From Vibrio sp. PID17_43 (GTDB lineage: Bacteria; Pseudomonadota; Gammaproteobacteria; Enterobacterales; Vibrionaceae), in the NCBI RefSeq assembly GCF_002608565.1, contig NZ_LIXM01000006.1:117704-181703 (forward strand): a stretch of DNA of 64,000 nucleotides, written 5' to 3'. This document shows positions 28,538 through 37,852 of this stretch, piece after piece. The position numbers and the translations under genes are program-made. The first letter of the stretch is position 1; the number at the start of each line of letters is the position of its first letter. The notes under the pieces were generated by a model. The model was not told where the DNA came from. It did not search any database and worked only from the letters and a program-made list of their open reading frames with translations.

Positions 28538-30202
28538 GTGAGCACCGACAATAACGGTGGCATTCAACGCCCCGATGGTAAAGTAAACGCGATTGACACT
28601 GACTATCAAATCGGTCAGGACAATGTAGCGTTAAAAGTAGGCCCATTTGGTCTCGATATCCATAACCGTGTATTTGCTATTTCAGGTATGTCGATCATCC
28701 TGTTCGTAGTGCTAACCCTCACTTTCAGACAACAAGTAGAACCGTTCTTCTCTGGACTGCGTAACTGGCTTGTTTCTAACCTTGATTGGTTTTTCCTTTC
28801 GGCTGGTAACATCTTCGTTGTGGTTTGTTTACTATTGATCGTGACGCCACTTGGCCGCGTGCGAATCGGTGGTACTGAAGCAACGCCGGATTACACTTAT
28901 GCAGGTTGGTTAGCGATGCTATTCGCAGCGGGCATGGGTATTGGTCTGGTATTCTTTGGTGTGTCTGAGCCAATGTCTCACTTCAGTGCTGCACTTGGCG
29001 GTGTGAACGTAGAAAATGGCATTCGTACTGACTGGGCTCCACTAGGCGCAGCGCAAGGCAACACAGAAGCGGCTTCTGCACTGGGCATGGCTGCAACGAT
29101 TTACCACTGGGCTCTTCACCCTTGGTCAATCTATGCGCTATTGGCTCTAGGTTTGGCGATTTTCTCGTTCAACAAAGGCCTGCCTCTAACGATGCGTTCT
29201 ATTTTTTACCCACTTTTCGGTGAGCGCGTTTGGGGTTGGGTTGGTCATGTGATCGATATTTTGGCCGTTATCGCGACAGTATTTGGTCTGGCGACGTCTC
29301 TTGGTTACGGTGCTTCTCAAGCCGCTACGGGTCTGAACTTCTTGTTCGATATCCCAGTGAACAATACTACTCAGGTTGTTCTGATTGTGGTTATCACAGC
29401 TCTTGCATTGCTTTCAGTGGTTGCGGGTTTGGATAGTGGTGTTAAGCGTCTATCTGAAATCAACATGGGTCTTGCCGCACTGCTGCTATTGTTCGTGATC
29501 ATCGTTGGTCCAACAATGGCAATCATGACTGGTTTCTTTGAGAACATTGGCGCATACCTTACAAATATCCCAGCACTATCGATGCCATTTGGTCGTGAAG
29601 ATGTGAACTATTCACAAGGTTGGACTGCGTTCTACTGGGCTTGGTGGATCTCATGGTCACCATTCGTAGGTATGTTCATTGCGCGCGTATCTCGTGGTCG
29701 TTCAGTTCGTGAGTTCATCGTGTGTGTTATCCTGATCCCATCAACCGTGTGTGTGCTTTGGATGACGGCGTTCGGTGGCACGGCGATTAGCCAATACGTT
29801 AACGATGGTTACCAAGCGGTATTTGATGCAGAACTGCCACTTAAACTGTTTGCGATGCTAGATGTGATGCCGATGGCTGAAATTACGTCTGTCGTTGGTA
29901 TCATCCTAGTTGTGGTGTTCTTCATCACTTCGGCTGACTCTGGTTCGTTGGTTATCGATACCATTGCTGCTGGTGGTAAAGTCGATGCGCCTACACCGCA
30001 ACGTGTATTCTGGTGTACGTTTGAAGGTTTGGTTGCTATCGCTCTGATGCTAGGTGGTGGTTTAGCGGCTGCTCAGGCAATGGCGGTGACAACCGGTCTA
30101 CCATTTACGATTGTGTTGCTTGTCGCTACAGTGTCATTGATAAAAGGCTTGATGGATGAGCCTCGTCCAAAAGCGAAATCAATGAAGAAAGCAAAAGCTT
30201 AA
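28538..30202 (+). CDS. BCCT-family betaine/choline/carnitine-type transporter
   Basis: A 554-residue sodium- or proton-coupled secondary carrier for betaine-type osmolytes. About twelve membrane helices are visible. The BCCT signature Trp cluster WAWWISWSPFVGMFIARVSRGR lies in TM8 and FAAGMGIGLVFFGVSEPM in TM3-4. The start is GTG 28538 with AAGGAG eight bases before it. It lies between the proU block and ectABC, consistent with a role in osmoprotection. The exact substrate among glycine betaine, proline, choline and DMSP cannot be read from sequence. Confidence 0.93.
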   Translation: MSTDNNGGIQRPDGKVNAIDTDYQIGQDNVALKVGPFGLDIHNRVFAISGMSIILFVVLTLTFRQQVEPFFSGLRNWLVSNLDWFFLSAGNIFVVVCLLLIVTPLGRVRIGGTEATPDYTYAGWLAMLFAAGMGIGLVFFGVSEPMSHFSAALGGVNVENGIRTDWAPLGAAQGNTEAASALGMAATIYHWALHPWSIYALLALGLAIFSFNKGLPLTMRSIFYPLFGERVWGWVGHVIDILAVIATVFGLATSLGYGASQAATGLNFLFDIPVNNTTQVVLIVVITALALLSVVAGLDSGVKRLSEINMGLAALLLLFVIIVGPTMAIMTGFFENIGAYLTNIPALSMPFGREDVNYSQGWTAFYWAWWISWSPFVGMFIARVSRGRSVREFIVCVILIPSTVCVLWMTAFGGTAISQYVNDGYQAVFDAELPLKLFAMLDVMPMAEITSVVGIILVVVFFITSADSGSLVIDTIAAGGKVDAPTPQRVFWCTFEGLVAIALMLGGGLAAAQAMAVTTGLPFTIVLLVATVSLIKGLMDEPRPKAKSMKKAKA

Positions 30203-30221
30203 TCTCTTCACCTTAAATATA

Positions 30222-30255
30222 AAAAACGGCATGCCTAGGCATGCCGTTTTTTTTT
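30222..30255 (+). terminator. Intrinsic terminator after the BCCT gene
   Basis: AACGGCATGCC and GGCATGCCGTT form a long perfect stem flanked by As and followed by nine Ts. Confidence 0.93.
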
Positions 30256-30400
30256 GATTGTTTGTTCCGTCAGTCCCACTTTAGTTGTGTCATCTCTGTA
30301 CTCATTTACGAAATGTTTTGCACCGCACTATAAATACATTAGACCTCAAATTATTTTTTCTTTCACCATATACTTTTTCTATTGTGACTGGTGTCGCATT

Positions 30401-30414
30401 AATCAAGATTGATT
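30401..30414. promoter_or_regulatory. Palindrome upstream of ectA, candidate CosR/MarR-type site
   Basis: AATCAA-GA-TTGATT at 30401-30414, 70 bases before ectA, is a perfect six-base-arm palindrome within the probable promoter. In V. parahaemolyticus ectABC is repressed by the MarR-type regulator CosR. Site identity here is inferred from position only. Confidence 0.4.
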
Positions 30415-30484
30415 GGAGGTTTGTTTGATTTTACCCCCAGAGTGATGCCCATAATATAAAGGAATTAATTAGAGCACGAAGGAT

Positions 30485-31030
30485 ATGTATCTACACATGA
30501 TCACGTCAGCACCTTGGGTGATTTATCCAGAAATTGGAGAAGACCCAAGTCAAAAATGGATTTTTCGTGAACCACAAGCAACGGATGGTGATGACATTTA
30601 CAGTTTGATCGCAGACTGTCCACCACTCGACATGAACTCTTCTTACTGCAACTTTCTCCAGACTACGCATTTCAGCAAAACCTGTATTTTGGTGGAACAC
30701 AAAGGCAACGTAGCAGGCTTTATTTCTGGTTACCAGAAACCAAATGAGCCTGATGTTCTCTTTGTTTGGCAGGTGGCCGTCTCGCCTTGGGCACGTGGAA
30801 AAGGTTTAGCATTTACTATGCTTGATAGCCTTCTAAAGCGAGATGAGTTGGCGAAGATTAACGCCATTGAAACGACGATCACAGAAGAAAATGACGCGTC
30901 ATGGGCATTGTTCAAAAAGCTTGATGCGCAAAATGGCAATTTTGGTGAAGTGACCACTTTTCTGGATGAAAAAGAGCACTTCAAAGGCAAGCATGATACA
31001 GAGTACCTGTATCGCATACCCCTCAAATAA
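30485..31030 (+). CDS. ectA: L-2,4-diaminobutyrate acetyltransferase
   Basis: GNAT acyltransferase that makes N-gamma-acetyl-diaminobutyrate from acetyl-CoA, the second dedicated step of ectoine synthesis. It has 181 residues from ATG 30485; the in-frame ATG 30497 (MITSAPWVIYPE) may be the true start. The GNAT core is VWQVAVSPWARGKGLAFTML, and the family-specific blocks CPPLDMNSSYCNFLQ and ETTITEENDASWALFKKLD are clear. First gene of ectABC-ask, with a separate promoter region upstream. The ribosome-binding site AAGGA is oddly spaced for either start. Confidence 0.95.
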   Translation: MYLHMITSAPWVIYPEIGEDPSQKWIFREPQATDGDDIYSLIADCPPLDMNSSYCNFLQTTHFSKTCILVEHKGNVAGFISGYQKPNEPDVLFVWQVAVSPWARGKGLAFTMLDSLLKRDELAKINAIETTITEENDASWALFKKLDAQNGNFGEVTTFLDEKEHFKGKHDTEYLYRIPLK

Positions 31031-31066
31031 CCTTCACTCATTAGGAATCAAATAAACGGTCTCATC

Positions 31067-32332
31067 ATGGATATTTTCAAAAAGCAGGAATCCAACGTAC
31101 GTTCATACTCGAATAGTTTTCCAGTCGTATTTCGTAAAGCAAAAGGGAGTTGGCTGGAAACAGAACAAGGCGAGCGATACTTAGATTTCCTTGCTGGAGC
31201 GGGATCTCTAAATTACGGTCACAATAACCCAGTCTTTAAACAGGCGCTGCTTGAGTACATCGAAATGGATGGCATTACTCATGGCTTGGATATGCATTCA
31301 GAGGCTAAGGCGTCATTTTTAGAAGCGTTGGATCGCTTTATTCTGAAACCACGATCATTCGATTATAAGGTTCAATTTACAGGTCCAACCGGAACAAACG
31401 CGGTTGAAGCGGCACTAAAACTGGCAAAGAAAGTAAAAGGTAGAAGCACAATCGTTGCATTTACCAACGGTTTCCACGGTTGTACTGCCGGGGCATTGGC
31501 CGCAACAGGTAACCAGCACCACCGCCAAGGGGCGGGGTCAACGTTGAATAATGTGACGCGTATTCCTTTTGAAGGCTATGCAGGAGTAGACGGTCTCGCA
31601 TTATTTGAAACCATGCTCAACGACAATTCTGCGGGTATGGATAAACCAGCGGCAGTGTTAATTGAAACCGTGCAAGGGGAAGGTGGCTTAAACGTTGCGT
31701 CCAATGAATGGCTACAGCGACTGGCTCAAATCTGTAAATCAAATGACATTCTGCTTATCGTTGACGATATTCAAGCAGGTTGTGGTCGCACGGGTACTTT
31801 CTTTAGCTTCGAGCCATCTGGCATTAAACCAGACATCGTTACCTTGTCAAAATCGATTAGTGGTTATGGTCTGCCAATGGCCATTGTCTTATTAAAACCA
31901 GAACTCGACCAATGGAAGCCAGGCGAACATAACGGCACATTCCGTGGCAATAACCACGCATTTGTAACGGCGACTAAAGCACTTGAGACGTATTGGTCAA
32001 ATCGTGATTTTGAAATTCATATTAAACGATGCTCCGAACAGATCGATGAAGTCATTCAACGCAGCATAAAACGTTTCCCGGAAATGTTTGTTCAACGTAA
32101 AGGGCGCGGCATGATGATCGGTATTGAATGTCAAAATGGTCAACTTTCTGGAGACATTGCAAAAGCCTGTTTTGACAACGGTATGGTCATTGAGACAGCC
32201 GGTCCTAATGACGAAGTGGTCAAATTCTTCTGCCCATTGACGATTAGCGAGTCAGAGTTAACTCAAGGTTTAGATATTTTTTCAGTTGCGGTAGAAACCA
32301 TCGCGGCGAAACACTTCAAACAAGCATCGTAA
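31067..32332 (+). CDS. ectB: Diaminobutyrate--2-oxoglutarate aminotransferase
   Basis: PLP enzyme that converts aspartate semialdehyde and glutamate into L-2,4-diaminobutyrate. It has 421 residues, the typical EctB length. Class III aminotransferase landmarks are [15 protein letters not shown] (cofactor phosphate binding), [15 protein letters not shown] (Asp contacting the pyridine nitrogen) and [10 protein letters not shown] with the Schiff-base Lys at about 262. It lies 36 bases after ectA and 13 bases before ectC. Confidence 0.97.
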   Translation: MDIFKKQESNVRSYSNSFPVVFRKAKGSWLETEQGERYLDFLAGAGSLNYGHNNPVFKQALLEYIEMDGITHGLDMHSEAKASFLEALDRFILKPRSFDYKVQFTGPTGTNAVEAALKLAKKVKGRSTIVAFTNGFHGCTAGALAATGNQHHRQGAGSTLNNVTRIPFEGYAGVDGLALFETMLNDNSAGMDKPAAVLIETVQGEGGLNVASNEWLQRLAQICKSNDILLIVDDIQAGCGRTGTFFSFEPSGIKPDIVTLSKSISGYGLPMAIVLLKPELDQWKPGEHNGTFRGNNHAFVTATKALETYWSNRDFEIHIKRCSEQIDEVIQRSIKRFPEMFVQRKGRGMMIGIECQNGQLSGDIAKACFDNGMVIETAGPNDEVVKFFCPLTISESELTQGLDIFSVAVETIAAKHFKQAS

Positions 32333-32345
32333 CAAGGAAAGAACA

Positions 32346-32732
32346 ATGATCGTTAGAACACTCGACGAGTGTCGCAATAGTGAAAGACGCGTGGTATCGG
32401 ACAACTGGGAAAGTGTTCGCATGTTATTGAAGGATGACAATATGGGCTTTTCGTTCCATATCACCACAATTTATCAAGATACAGAAACCCACATTCATTA
32501 CCAAAACCATCTTGAGTCGGTATTTTGCATGAGTGGGGAAGGAGAGATTGAAGTGATCGGGGGGAAGACTTACCCGATCAAACCAGGCACGCTTTACATT
32601 CTTGATAAGCACGACGAACATTATCTTCGCGCGTACAAAAACAAAGAAATGGTGATGGCTTGTGTATTCAATCCGCCGATCACTGGCGCTGAAGTTCACG
32701 ACGAAAATGGGGTTTACCCATTGGTCGATTAA
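32346..32732 (+). CDS. ectC: L-ectoine synthase
   Basis: A 128-residue single-domain cupin that cyclises N-gamma-acetyl-diaminobutyrate to ectoine. Seen are the start [16 protein letters not shown], the cupin strand block [20 protein letters not shown] and [11 protein letters not shown]. The ribosome-binding site AAGGAAAG is well placed. No ectD (ectoine hydroxylase) is found next to it, so the product is expected to be ectoine and not hydroxyectoine. Confidence 0.97.
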   Translation: MIVRTLDECRNSERRVVSDNWESVRMLLKDDNMGFSFHITTIYQDTETHIHYQNHLESVFCMSGEGEIEVIGGKTYPIKPGTLYILDKHDEHYLRAYKNKEMVMACVFNPPITGAEVHDENGVYPLVD

Positions 32733-32802
32733 TTTCCCTCAATTGGGGTGAGTCTTCACCCCATTTCCCCTCTTTAAAATGATCAATCATTAAGGCCCTC
32801 TC

Positions 32803-34227
32803 ATGACTTTTACCGTAGAAAAAATCGGCGGTACATCAATGACAGCGTTTGATGCTGTGCTTGATAACATTCTTTTACGTCCTCAAAATCCATATAACCG
32901 CATCTTTGTCGTGTCCGCCTACAGTGGAATGACGGACGCGCTGCTTGAATGCAAGAAAACCAGTAAACCGGGTGTGTATCAGCTGATCGCTAAGCGTGAT
33001 GATTCGTGGCAAGACGCGTTAGCCTATGTTGAAAGCCGAATGTTGCTGACCAACGAGCATATCTTTGCTGACCCAATGAATCGAATGCGTGCGGACAAGT
33101 TCATTCGCTCTCGTATTGCGGAAGCGAAAAACTGCATTTCCAATATTCTAGAGACCTGCCAGTATGGACAATTCTCATTGCGTCATTATCTCCCTCAAAT
33201 TCGAGAATTTCTCTCTTCAATTGGAGAAGCTCACAGCGCCTACAATACGGCACTGAAACTCAAGAATATGGGTATTAATGCGAAGTTTGTTGATTTATCA
33301 GGATGGGATAATCAAGAACCAAGAAGCCTAGAACAATCGATCAGTGATGCTTTTGCCGATATTGATGTTAGTACAGAGTTGCCCATCGTTACTGGTTATG
33401 CGTACTGCAAAGAGGGTTTAATGCACACTTACGATCGTGGCTATAGTGAAATGACCTTTAGCCGTATAGCGGCGATCACCAAGGCGGATTTGGCGATTAT
33501 TCACAAAGAGTATCACTTAAGCTCCGCTGATCCGAGGGTGGTAGGCCCTGAAAACGTTCACCCTATAGGTTCGACAAATTACGATGTCGCAGACCAATTG
33601 GCTAACTTGGGCATGGAAGCGATTCACCCTAATGCGGCAGCGGGTTTACGCGAAAGCTGTATTGAACTGCAAATCAAGAACACTTTTGAGCCAGAGCATA
33701 AAGGGACACTCATTTCTTCGGATTACCGTCCTGACACTGATAGGATCGAAATCATTGCAGGTAAACAGAAGGTTTTTGCGTTGCACCTGTTTGATCAAGC
33801 GATCGTTGGTAAAGTGGATAATGTAAGTTATGAGCTAATGGAAATTATTTCTGATGCTCGTGTAAGTTTGATCGGTAAAGAGATGAACGCTAATTCCATA
33901 ACTTACTATCTTGGCGGTAGCACAGAAAGCCTGAATAAAGTGTTGTATAAAGCTGAGAAGCGCTATCCTAAGGCATCGATTACAGGGCGAATGGTGGCAT
34001 TGATTTCTGTAATCGGCTCGCAAATTGATACGAACAAAACCTTAGCCAAAGGTGTATTGTCACTGATGAACAGTGATGTTACCCCCATAGCGCTTCACTC
34101 ATCCATGAGAAATGTAAACGTGCAGTTTGTGGTGGGTGATAGTGAATACCAACAAGCGATTTGTGCCCTACATGACGAGTTTTTTGAGAAAACGCCACAG
34201 GTCACTACATCATCTAACGTGGCATAA
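32803..34227 (+). CDS. ask: Aspartate kinase of the ectoine operon
   Basis: A 474-residue aspartokinase of the Ask_Ect type, which supplies aspartyl phosphate for ectoine production and is thought to escape the feedback control of the housekeeping enzymes. N-terminal VEKIGGTSM is the kinase start. The SRIAAITKADLAIIHKEYHLSSADPRVVG block belongs to the catalytic domain, and two ACT-like repeats end the protein. It lies 70 bases after ectC, in the same direction, and is followed by a terminator. The gene order ectABC-ask is the common marine one. Confidence 0.94.
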   Translation: MTFTVEKIGGTSMTAFDAVLDNILLRPQNPYNRIFVVSAYSGMTDALLECKKTSKPGVYQLIAKRDDSWQDALAYVESRMLLTNEHIFADPMNRMRADKFIRSRIAEAKNCISNILETCQYGQFSLRHYLPQIREFLSSIGEAHSAYNTALKLKNMGINAKFVDLSGWDNQEPRSLEQSISDAFADIDVSTELPIVTGYAYCKEGLMHTYDRGYSEMTFSRIAAITKADLAIIHKEYHLSSADPRVVGPENVHPIGSTNYDVADQLANLGMEAIHPNAAAGLRESCIELQIKNTFEPEHKGTLISSDYRPDTDRIEIIAGKQKVFALHLFDQAIVGKVDNVSYELMEIISDARVSLIGKEMNANSITYYLGGSTESLNKVLYKAEKRYPKASITGRMVALISVIGSQIDTNKTLAKGVLSLMNSDVTPIALHSSMRNVNVQFVVGDSEYQQAICALHDEFFEKTPQVTTSSNVA

Positions 34228-34302
34228 TCAACGTTCATCTTTTAATGGTTTATGTGTAGTGATAAGTATGCAGAACCATACTTGGGGTGAACTATTACAG
34301 AT

Positions 34303-34329
34303 AAGGAGCCAAATTAGGCTCCTCTTTTT
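34303..34329 (+). terminator. Intrinsic terminator of ectABC-ask
   Basis: GGAGCC and GGCTCC around a six-base loop, followed by TCTTTTT, 76 bases after the ask stop. Confidence 0.87.
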
Positions 34330-34373
34330 AATTTGACCTCATTATCAACACAAGCAGCGGTTTTTTGCTTTGA

Positions 34374-34460
34374 TCATTCAATCAGTGTGCGAACCAAATC
34401 TCCACCTGCTAATTCCTCCTTCATCATGCGGGATCGGTACGACTCCCACCATGTGGTCAT
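34374..34460 (-). pseudogene. 28-codon minus-strand fragment
   Basis: Reads MTTWWESYRSRMMKEELAGG then DLVRTLIE and stop. It looks like the C-terminal tail of some protein, preceded by a stop codon in the same frame. I do not recognise the parent. It may be a remnant in this patchy stretch, or chance. Confidence 0.2.
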
Positions 34461-34607
34461 GTCGACTCATCCGCTACAGTCCCACACTGTGAGATTTTCA
34501 AGTGTTACAATAAATAGTTTGTCTTTGAGACAGCCACAGTGCTCAATAGTATTTAAACAATGTTGACCGAACACTTTTTTAAAGGTGTTAAATAGGAAGT
34601 TTGCTTT

Positions 34608-34724
34608 ATGCGTAAATCAGATAAGAAAATCGAAAAACAAATTAGTGAATATAAAGCCTTAAGGCTATGTTTGCCCTCTAATTTCAGGGCGACGAATGCC
34701 AGTTCGCCAATTTCAACTTACTGA
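34608..34724 (+). pseudogene. 38-residue ORF, possible N-terminal fragment of a Vibrio regulator-like protein
   Basis: Begins MRKSDKKIEKQISEYKALRL and has an AGGAA ribosome-binding site. The first dozen residues recall a conserved Vibrio protein (MRKSDKK.E..I) sometimes annotated as Fis-like, after which the similarity is lost. It is probably a truncated copy joined to unrelated DNA. The recall is uncertain. Confidence 0.3.
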
Positions 34725-34731
34725 ATCATGC

Positions 34732-35070
34732 TCAGTCTATTCGGGTAATAAAAGTTTGCTCGTCATCCACAAAAGCGACAAAGCCGCCGTGATAGATAAA
34801 CACTCGGCCACGCCCTTCGACTAGGCAGGCGAGCTGTGGGTTCAAATCTTCTTCGTTATCTTGGCTTTGAAAAGTGCCAGTATCCGTGATTACGCCGCGG
34901 AGTGTCGGCAAATATCCATAGGTGCGCTTGGCTTGATCTATCAGGCTCAATTCACTGGTACTAGAGAAACAAGCGGGAATCGAACCGGCGTCTTCAATAA
35001 ATAGAGGTTTCAGTTCTTCAAAGGCGGTAATCACCAGCCAGTCAATGTCGTTTACATGATGGATAAACAT
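34732..35070 (-). CDS. Hypothetical protein, 112 residues
   Basis: Unrecognised cytoplasmic protein starting MFIHHVNDIDWLVITAFEEL. It contains Pro/Gly-rich turns (TYGYLPTLRGVITDTG) and ends with a small beta-like segment (GRGRVFIYHGGFVAFVDDEQTFITRID). GAGAACACCT precedes the ATG. It has no membrane segment or signal peptide and no known partner. It lies in a low-organisation stretch between the ectoine operon and the transposase fragment. Confidence 0.6.
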   Translation of the reverse strand: MFIHHVNDIDWLVITAFEELKPLFIEDAGSIPACFSSTSELSLIDQAKRTYGYLPTLRGVITDTGTFQSQDNEEDLNPQLACLVEGRGRVFIYHGGFVAFVDDEQTFITRID

Positions 35071-35472
35071 AGGTGTTCTCGATAATTCTGGTTCGGAGAT
35101 CTTATCACTATCGGGGAAGAACGTAGTAGAGATTTAGTTGTTAAAATCGGTAAACCAGTGCCACACCCAGACATGCACTAAGGTAATTTTAAACACGTTT
35201 TGATCGAGAAATAAGCCCTAACTCCTCGTGAAAATCAGTTCACTAATATGCTGGTAGCCCGAACCCTACGACTAATGTCTAACTGTCTGAGAAGATTTGT
35301 ATTTTTTTGTTTGGTATAAAGCACTAGCAACTGAATTTCAAGGGTTCATGAACATCAGTCATCGAGTTCTTGTAGAAGAGAATATAGGCAACTACTCGCT
35401 TAATCTTCGTTTAGTGAGTAAATAACGTTGGTTGGAAAAACACACCTTAGAGTGTGAACGAAAGGAATCACT
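35071..35472. other. Non-coding stretch before the small ORF pair
   Basis: About 400 bases in which I see no gene, terminator or repeat I can support. Confidence 0.3.
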
Positions 35473-35538
35473 ATGCCACTACACTACAGTGCTGACTTTG
35501 GAAATAAAAAAGACATGCTAGCTTGGGTGTTCTATTAA
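35473..35538 (+). CDS. Possible 21-residue small protein
   Basis: MPLHYSADFGNKKDMLAWVF then Y and stop. It is preceded by GAAAGGAATCACT, a good ribosome-binding site at normal spacing, and ends 18 bases before the next small gene. No family is known. It could be a leader peptide or a small partner of the membrane protein downstream. Confidence 0.4.
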   Translation: MPLHYSADFGNKKDMLAWVFY

Positions 35539-35556
35539 CTTAAGTTAGAGGTTTCT

Positions 35557-35763
35557 ATGAAGAAAGTATTATGGGAAATTATTTTTTCACTAATGTCGTT
35601 CGGCAGCATCGCTGCAATAATTGCTCCCAATGTCCCTACGTTGTTTTACTTGCTTGGGTGGCTCTATATTATTCTAATGTTAGGTGTTGGTGTTTTGACC
35701 CTATATGCTGAGCGAATTATAGCTTGGTGCGATAAAAAGTTAGGGAACACTAAGGATGATTAA
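35557..35763 (+). CDS. Small inner-membrane protein, 68 residues
   Basis: Two predicted membrane helices (about 6-27 and 29-51) are followed by a charged tail ending GNTKDD. The start is MKKVLWEIIFSLMSFGSIAA. AGAGG lies five bases before the ATG. I do not recognise a family. Together with the 21-residue ORF it forms a compact two-gene unit in an accessory stretch. A toxin-antitoxin or phage-related membrane peptide is conceivable but unsupported. Confidence 0.6.
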   Translation: MKKVLWEIIFSLMSFGSIAAIIAPNVPTLFYLLGWLYIILMLGVGVLTLYAERIIAWCDKKLGNTKDD

Positions 35764-35921
35764 ATAGGGTGGTTCACTTGCCCTGAAATATACAAGGTCA
35801 GCAGTCAGTAATGTGCGGATTGTACCTTACTGTGTGATTACCGAGGGAGGTTGACGGTCTAATTACCGAAGGATTCTGTCGTAGTTCCTTTTTAGGGTAG
35901 TCCACCATCTCCCTCCTGTAT

Positions 35922-36662
35922 CTACTCGATAATTAGAGATTCGGCTCGCGCTTCTCGTAATACTCTCGTGTTGAGCTTTTCCTCAACCCAGATATTCCTG
36001 ACGGTGGAGTGACTGATTGAGATATGGTAACGCTTCATCATCTCACCACTTATCCTGATTGCAGTCAGGTGTGGGAGTTTTAGTGTTAACGATATCACGA
36101 TGTTTCTTGTTGTTTCATCGATACGGTTGTTGTGACGTGGCAGTCCATACATGCGTTTTAGAGCAAGTGGACCGTGCGCTTCGAGTAACTGACGATTATT
36201 GTGAATGCTCTTCACCGAACAGCCACTCTGGCGAGCAGCTTCTCTGACATTTCCTAGTTTATTTGCAAGTTCGATAGCATCCAGTTTCTTCTGAACCTCC
36301 TCGCCGTATTCAGTCCTTGAGCTAGGCTCTAGCAGCTCTTTCGTTGTGAGCTCTCGGTCAGCAAAGTAAGCCGTGAAGCCACCATCAAGTCGTTTACGTA
36401 GCTCAACTTGTTGGCTGACGATGGAATACCGTAAGGGAGAAGTTATTTGATACATCGAGTTGTTATAGCTGAAGGTGTGGTCTCTACGGATCTTACGATA
36501 CTCTTTTTGGATACAGACAGCGTCGAGGTCGATGTGTTTGGGAACAGGCGTGTGCTCAGAGCGGATTTGCTTTGCATTCACTTTCAATGTCGTCGCCCAA
36601 TAATCTGGGATGAACGTGTTTTGTAGATAGTCGTTCGCTTGAGCCATCTCGGCATAAAACAC
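35922..36662 (-). pseudogene. Partial ISNCY (IS1202-type) transposase, 246 codons
   Basis: The first half reads QANDYLQNTFIPDYWATTLKV ... HIDLDAVCIQKEYRKIRRDHTFSYNNSMYQI and resembles the C-terminal part of ISNCY/IS1202-type transposases, after the catalytic core. The second half carries a helix-turn-helix-like region (ELANKLGNVREAARQSGCSVKSIHNNRQL) of the kind found at the start of related transposases. The order is therefore the reverse of a normal protein, suggesting a fusion of two element pieces. The DDE core itself is absent. The ORF is open with no good start, so it is likely non-functional. Confidence 0.6.
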
Positions 36663-36805
36663 AAAAATTCCCCAATTCTTTGTTTCAGGGCTAGTTTCTA
36701 GCTACTCATCATTGAATATCATTTTCGAATCGAGAGTGGTCATCGATGAGTAAAAACATTTATTGGCATTGCAGTGAAGTCAACCATTTCAATCCAATCA
36801 ACACG

Positions 36806-37462
36806 TTATAGTGTTTTGAATATTTCATCGATTGGTAATCTAGCTTTTGGCAACCCGAAATTATAATCTTCATCTTCTTTTGGATATCCCATAGCTAAGG
36901 CTACCTCACAAACAAAGCCATCTAATTCTTCTTCGAACGCTTGTCCTATCAGGGCCGTATCGACTCCCTCCATGGGTGTGGAACCAATTTCCAATCGAGC
37001 CAAGGTGTGCAGAGCATTCCCAAGCGCCAAATACATTTGCGCTTTAGTCCAATAGCCGTTGTAGCCTGCATCATCAGTGTTCACTTCCGCGAACGAGAAG
37101 CCTCCGTTTAGCATATTGTCATACATGTCTTCCGGCAGATGGCCGGAGTCTACTTCAACATCTACGCAATGCGCATATTGCTCTTTCGTGAACTTAGGGT
37201 TGTAGGCAAAAAGAATGACATGAGATGCCTCAAGGGCGTGGTGTTGATTGAATTGATACTTGATAGCAAATGTGTTGTGGAAACGCTGTTTGGCCTCGTC
37301 ACTTTCCAATAACAAAAATTTCCAAGGTTGGGAGTTAATGGATGAGGCTGACATCCGAATCGCTTCTTTAATTATCTCAATTTTATCTAAAGGAATACGC
37401 TTACTGGAGTCATACTGCTTAACGGTATAGCGAAAGTGCAAATCTTTGATGATTTGATTCAT
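36806..37462 (-). CDS. Oxygen-insensitive NAD(P)H nitroreductase (NfsB-like)
   Basis: A 218-residue FMN-dependent nitroreductase fold (NfsB/dihydropteridine reductase type) that reduces nitroaromatics or quinones with NAD(P)H. Seen are the N-terminal HFRYTVKQYDSSKRI, the FMN-binding SASSINSQPWKFLLL, and C-terminal EVALAMGYPKEDEDYNF...KARLPIDEIF. AAGGA precedes the ATG. The gene stands alone. A palindrome TTTACCAATTTGGTAAA lies about 130 bases upstream of its start (37592-37608) and could be its operator. Confidence 0.9.
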   Translation of the reverse strand: MNQIIKDLHFRYTVKQYDSSKRIPLDKIEIIKEAIRMSASSINSQPWKFLLLESDEAKQRFHNTFAIKYQFNQHHALEASHVILFAYNPKFTKEQYAHCVDVEVDSGHLPEDMYDNMLNGGFSFAEVNTDDAGYNGYWTKAQMYLALGNALHTLARLEIGSTPMEGVDTALIGQAFEEELDGFVCEVALAMGYPKEDEDYNFGLPKARLPIDEIFKTL

Positions 37463-37852
37463 TGTATGTCCTTATTAGGTGTTTGATTTTCTATTAAAGC
37501 CTAGTACAAAATATCAAGTTTAAATATTTGAACTGCTCCACAATACTGGACATCAAGTTAAGCGACTTTTGATACTTGTAGTTATCCATAATTTACCAAT
37601 TTGGTAAAACACTGAAACGCTTTTGCTCCAAAGTTTTCAACGTTGATTGATTTGAACTTGAACAAACCAAAAACTAATGTATAGCCTTTGCTAAACAAAG
37701 CAGTCCAAAACACGACTCATTGCTGTTACCACACAGCTAAAAAATCAGTATCAAAATCACTAACTTTAGTTAAGATAGAGTCAATGCCACAATTCATATA
37801 AGCATGCTTTACGTGCTGTTAATTAGTTTTTATTTAAAATACGGGGTGCATC
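37463..37852. other. Intergenic region with palindrome TTTACCAATTTGGTAAA
   Basis: A 390-base gap between the nitroreductase (minus) and a 47-residue ORF (plus). Bases 37592-37608 form a perfect inverted repeat TTTACCA/TGGTAAA with a three-base centre, a candidate operator shared by the divergent genes. Nothing else is supported. Confidence 0.4.
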
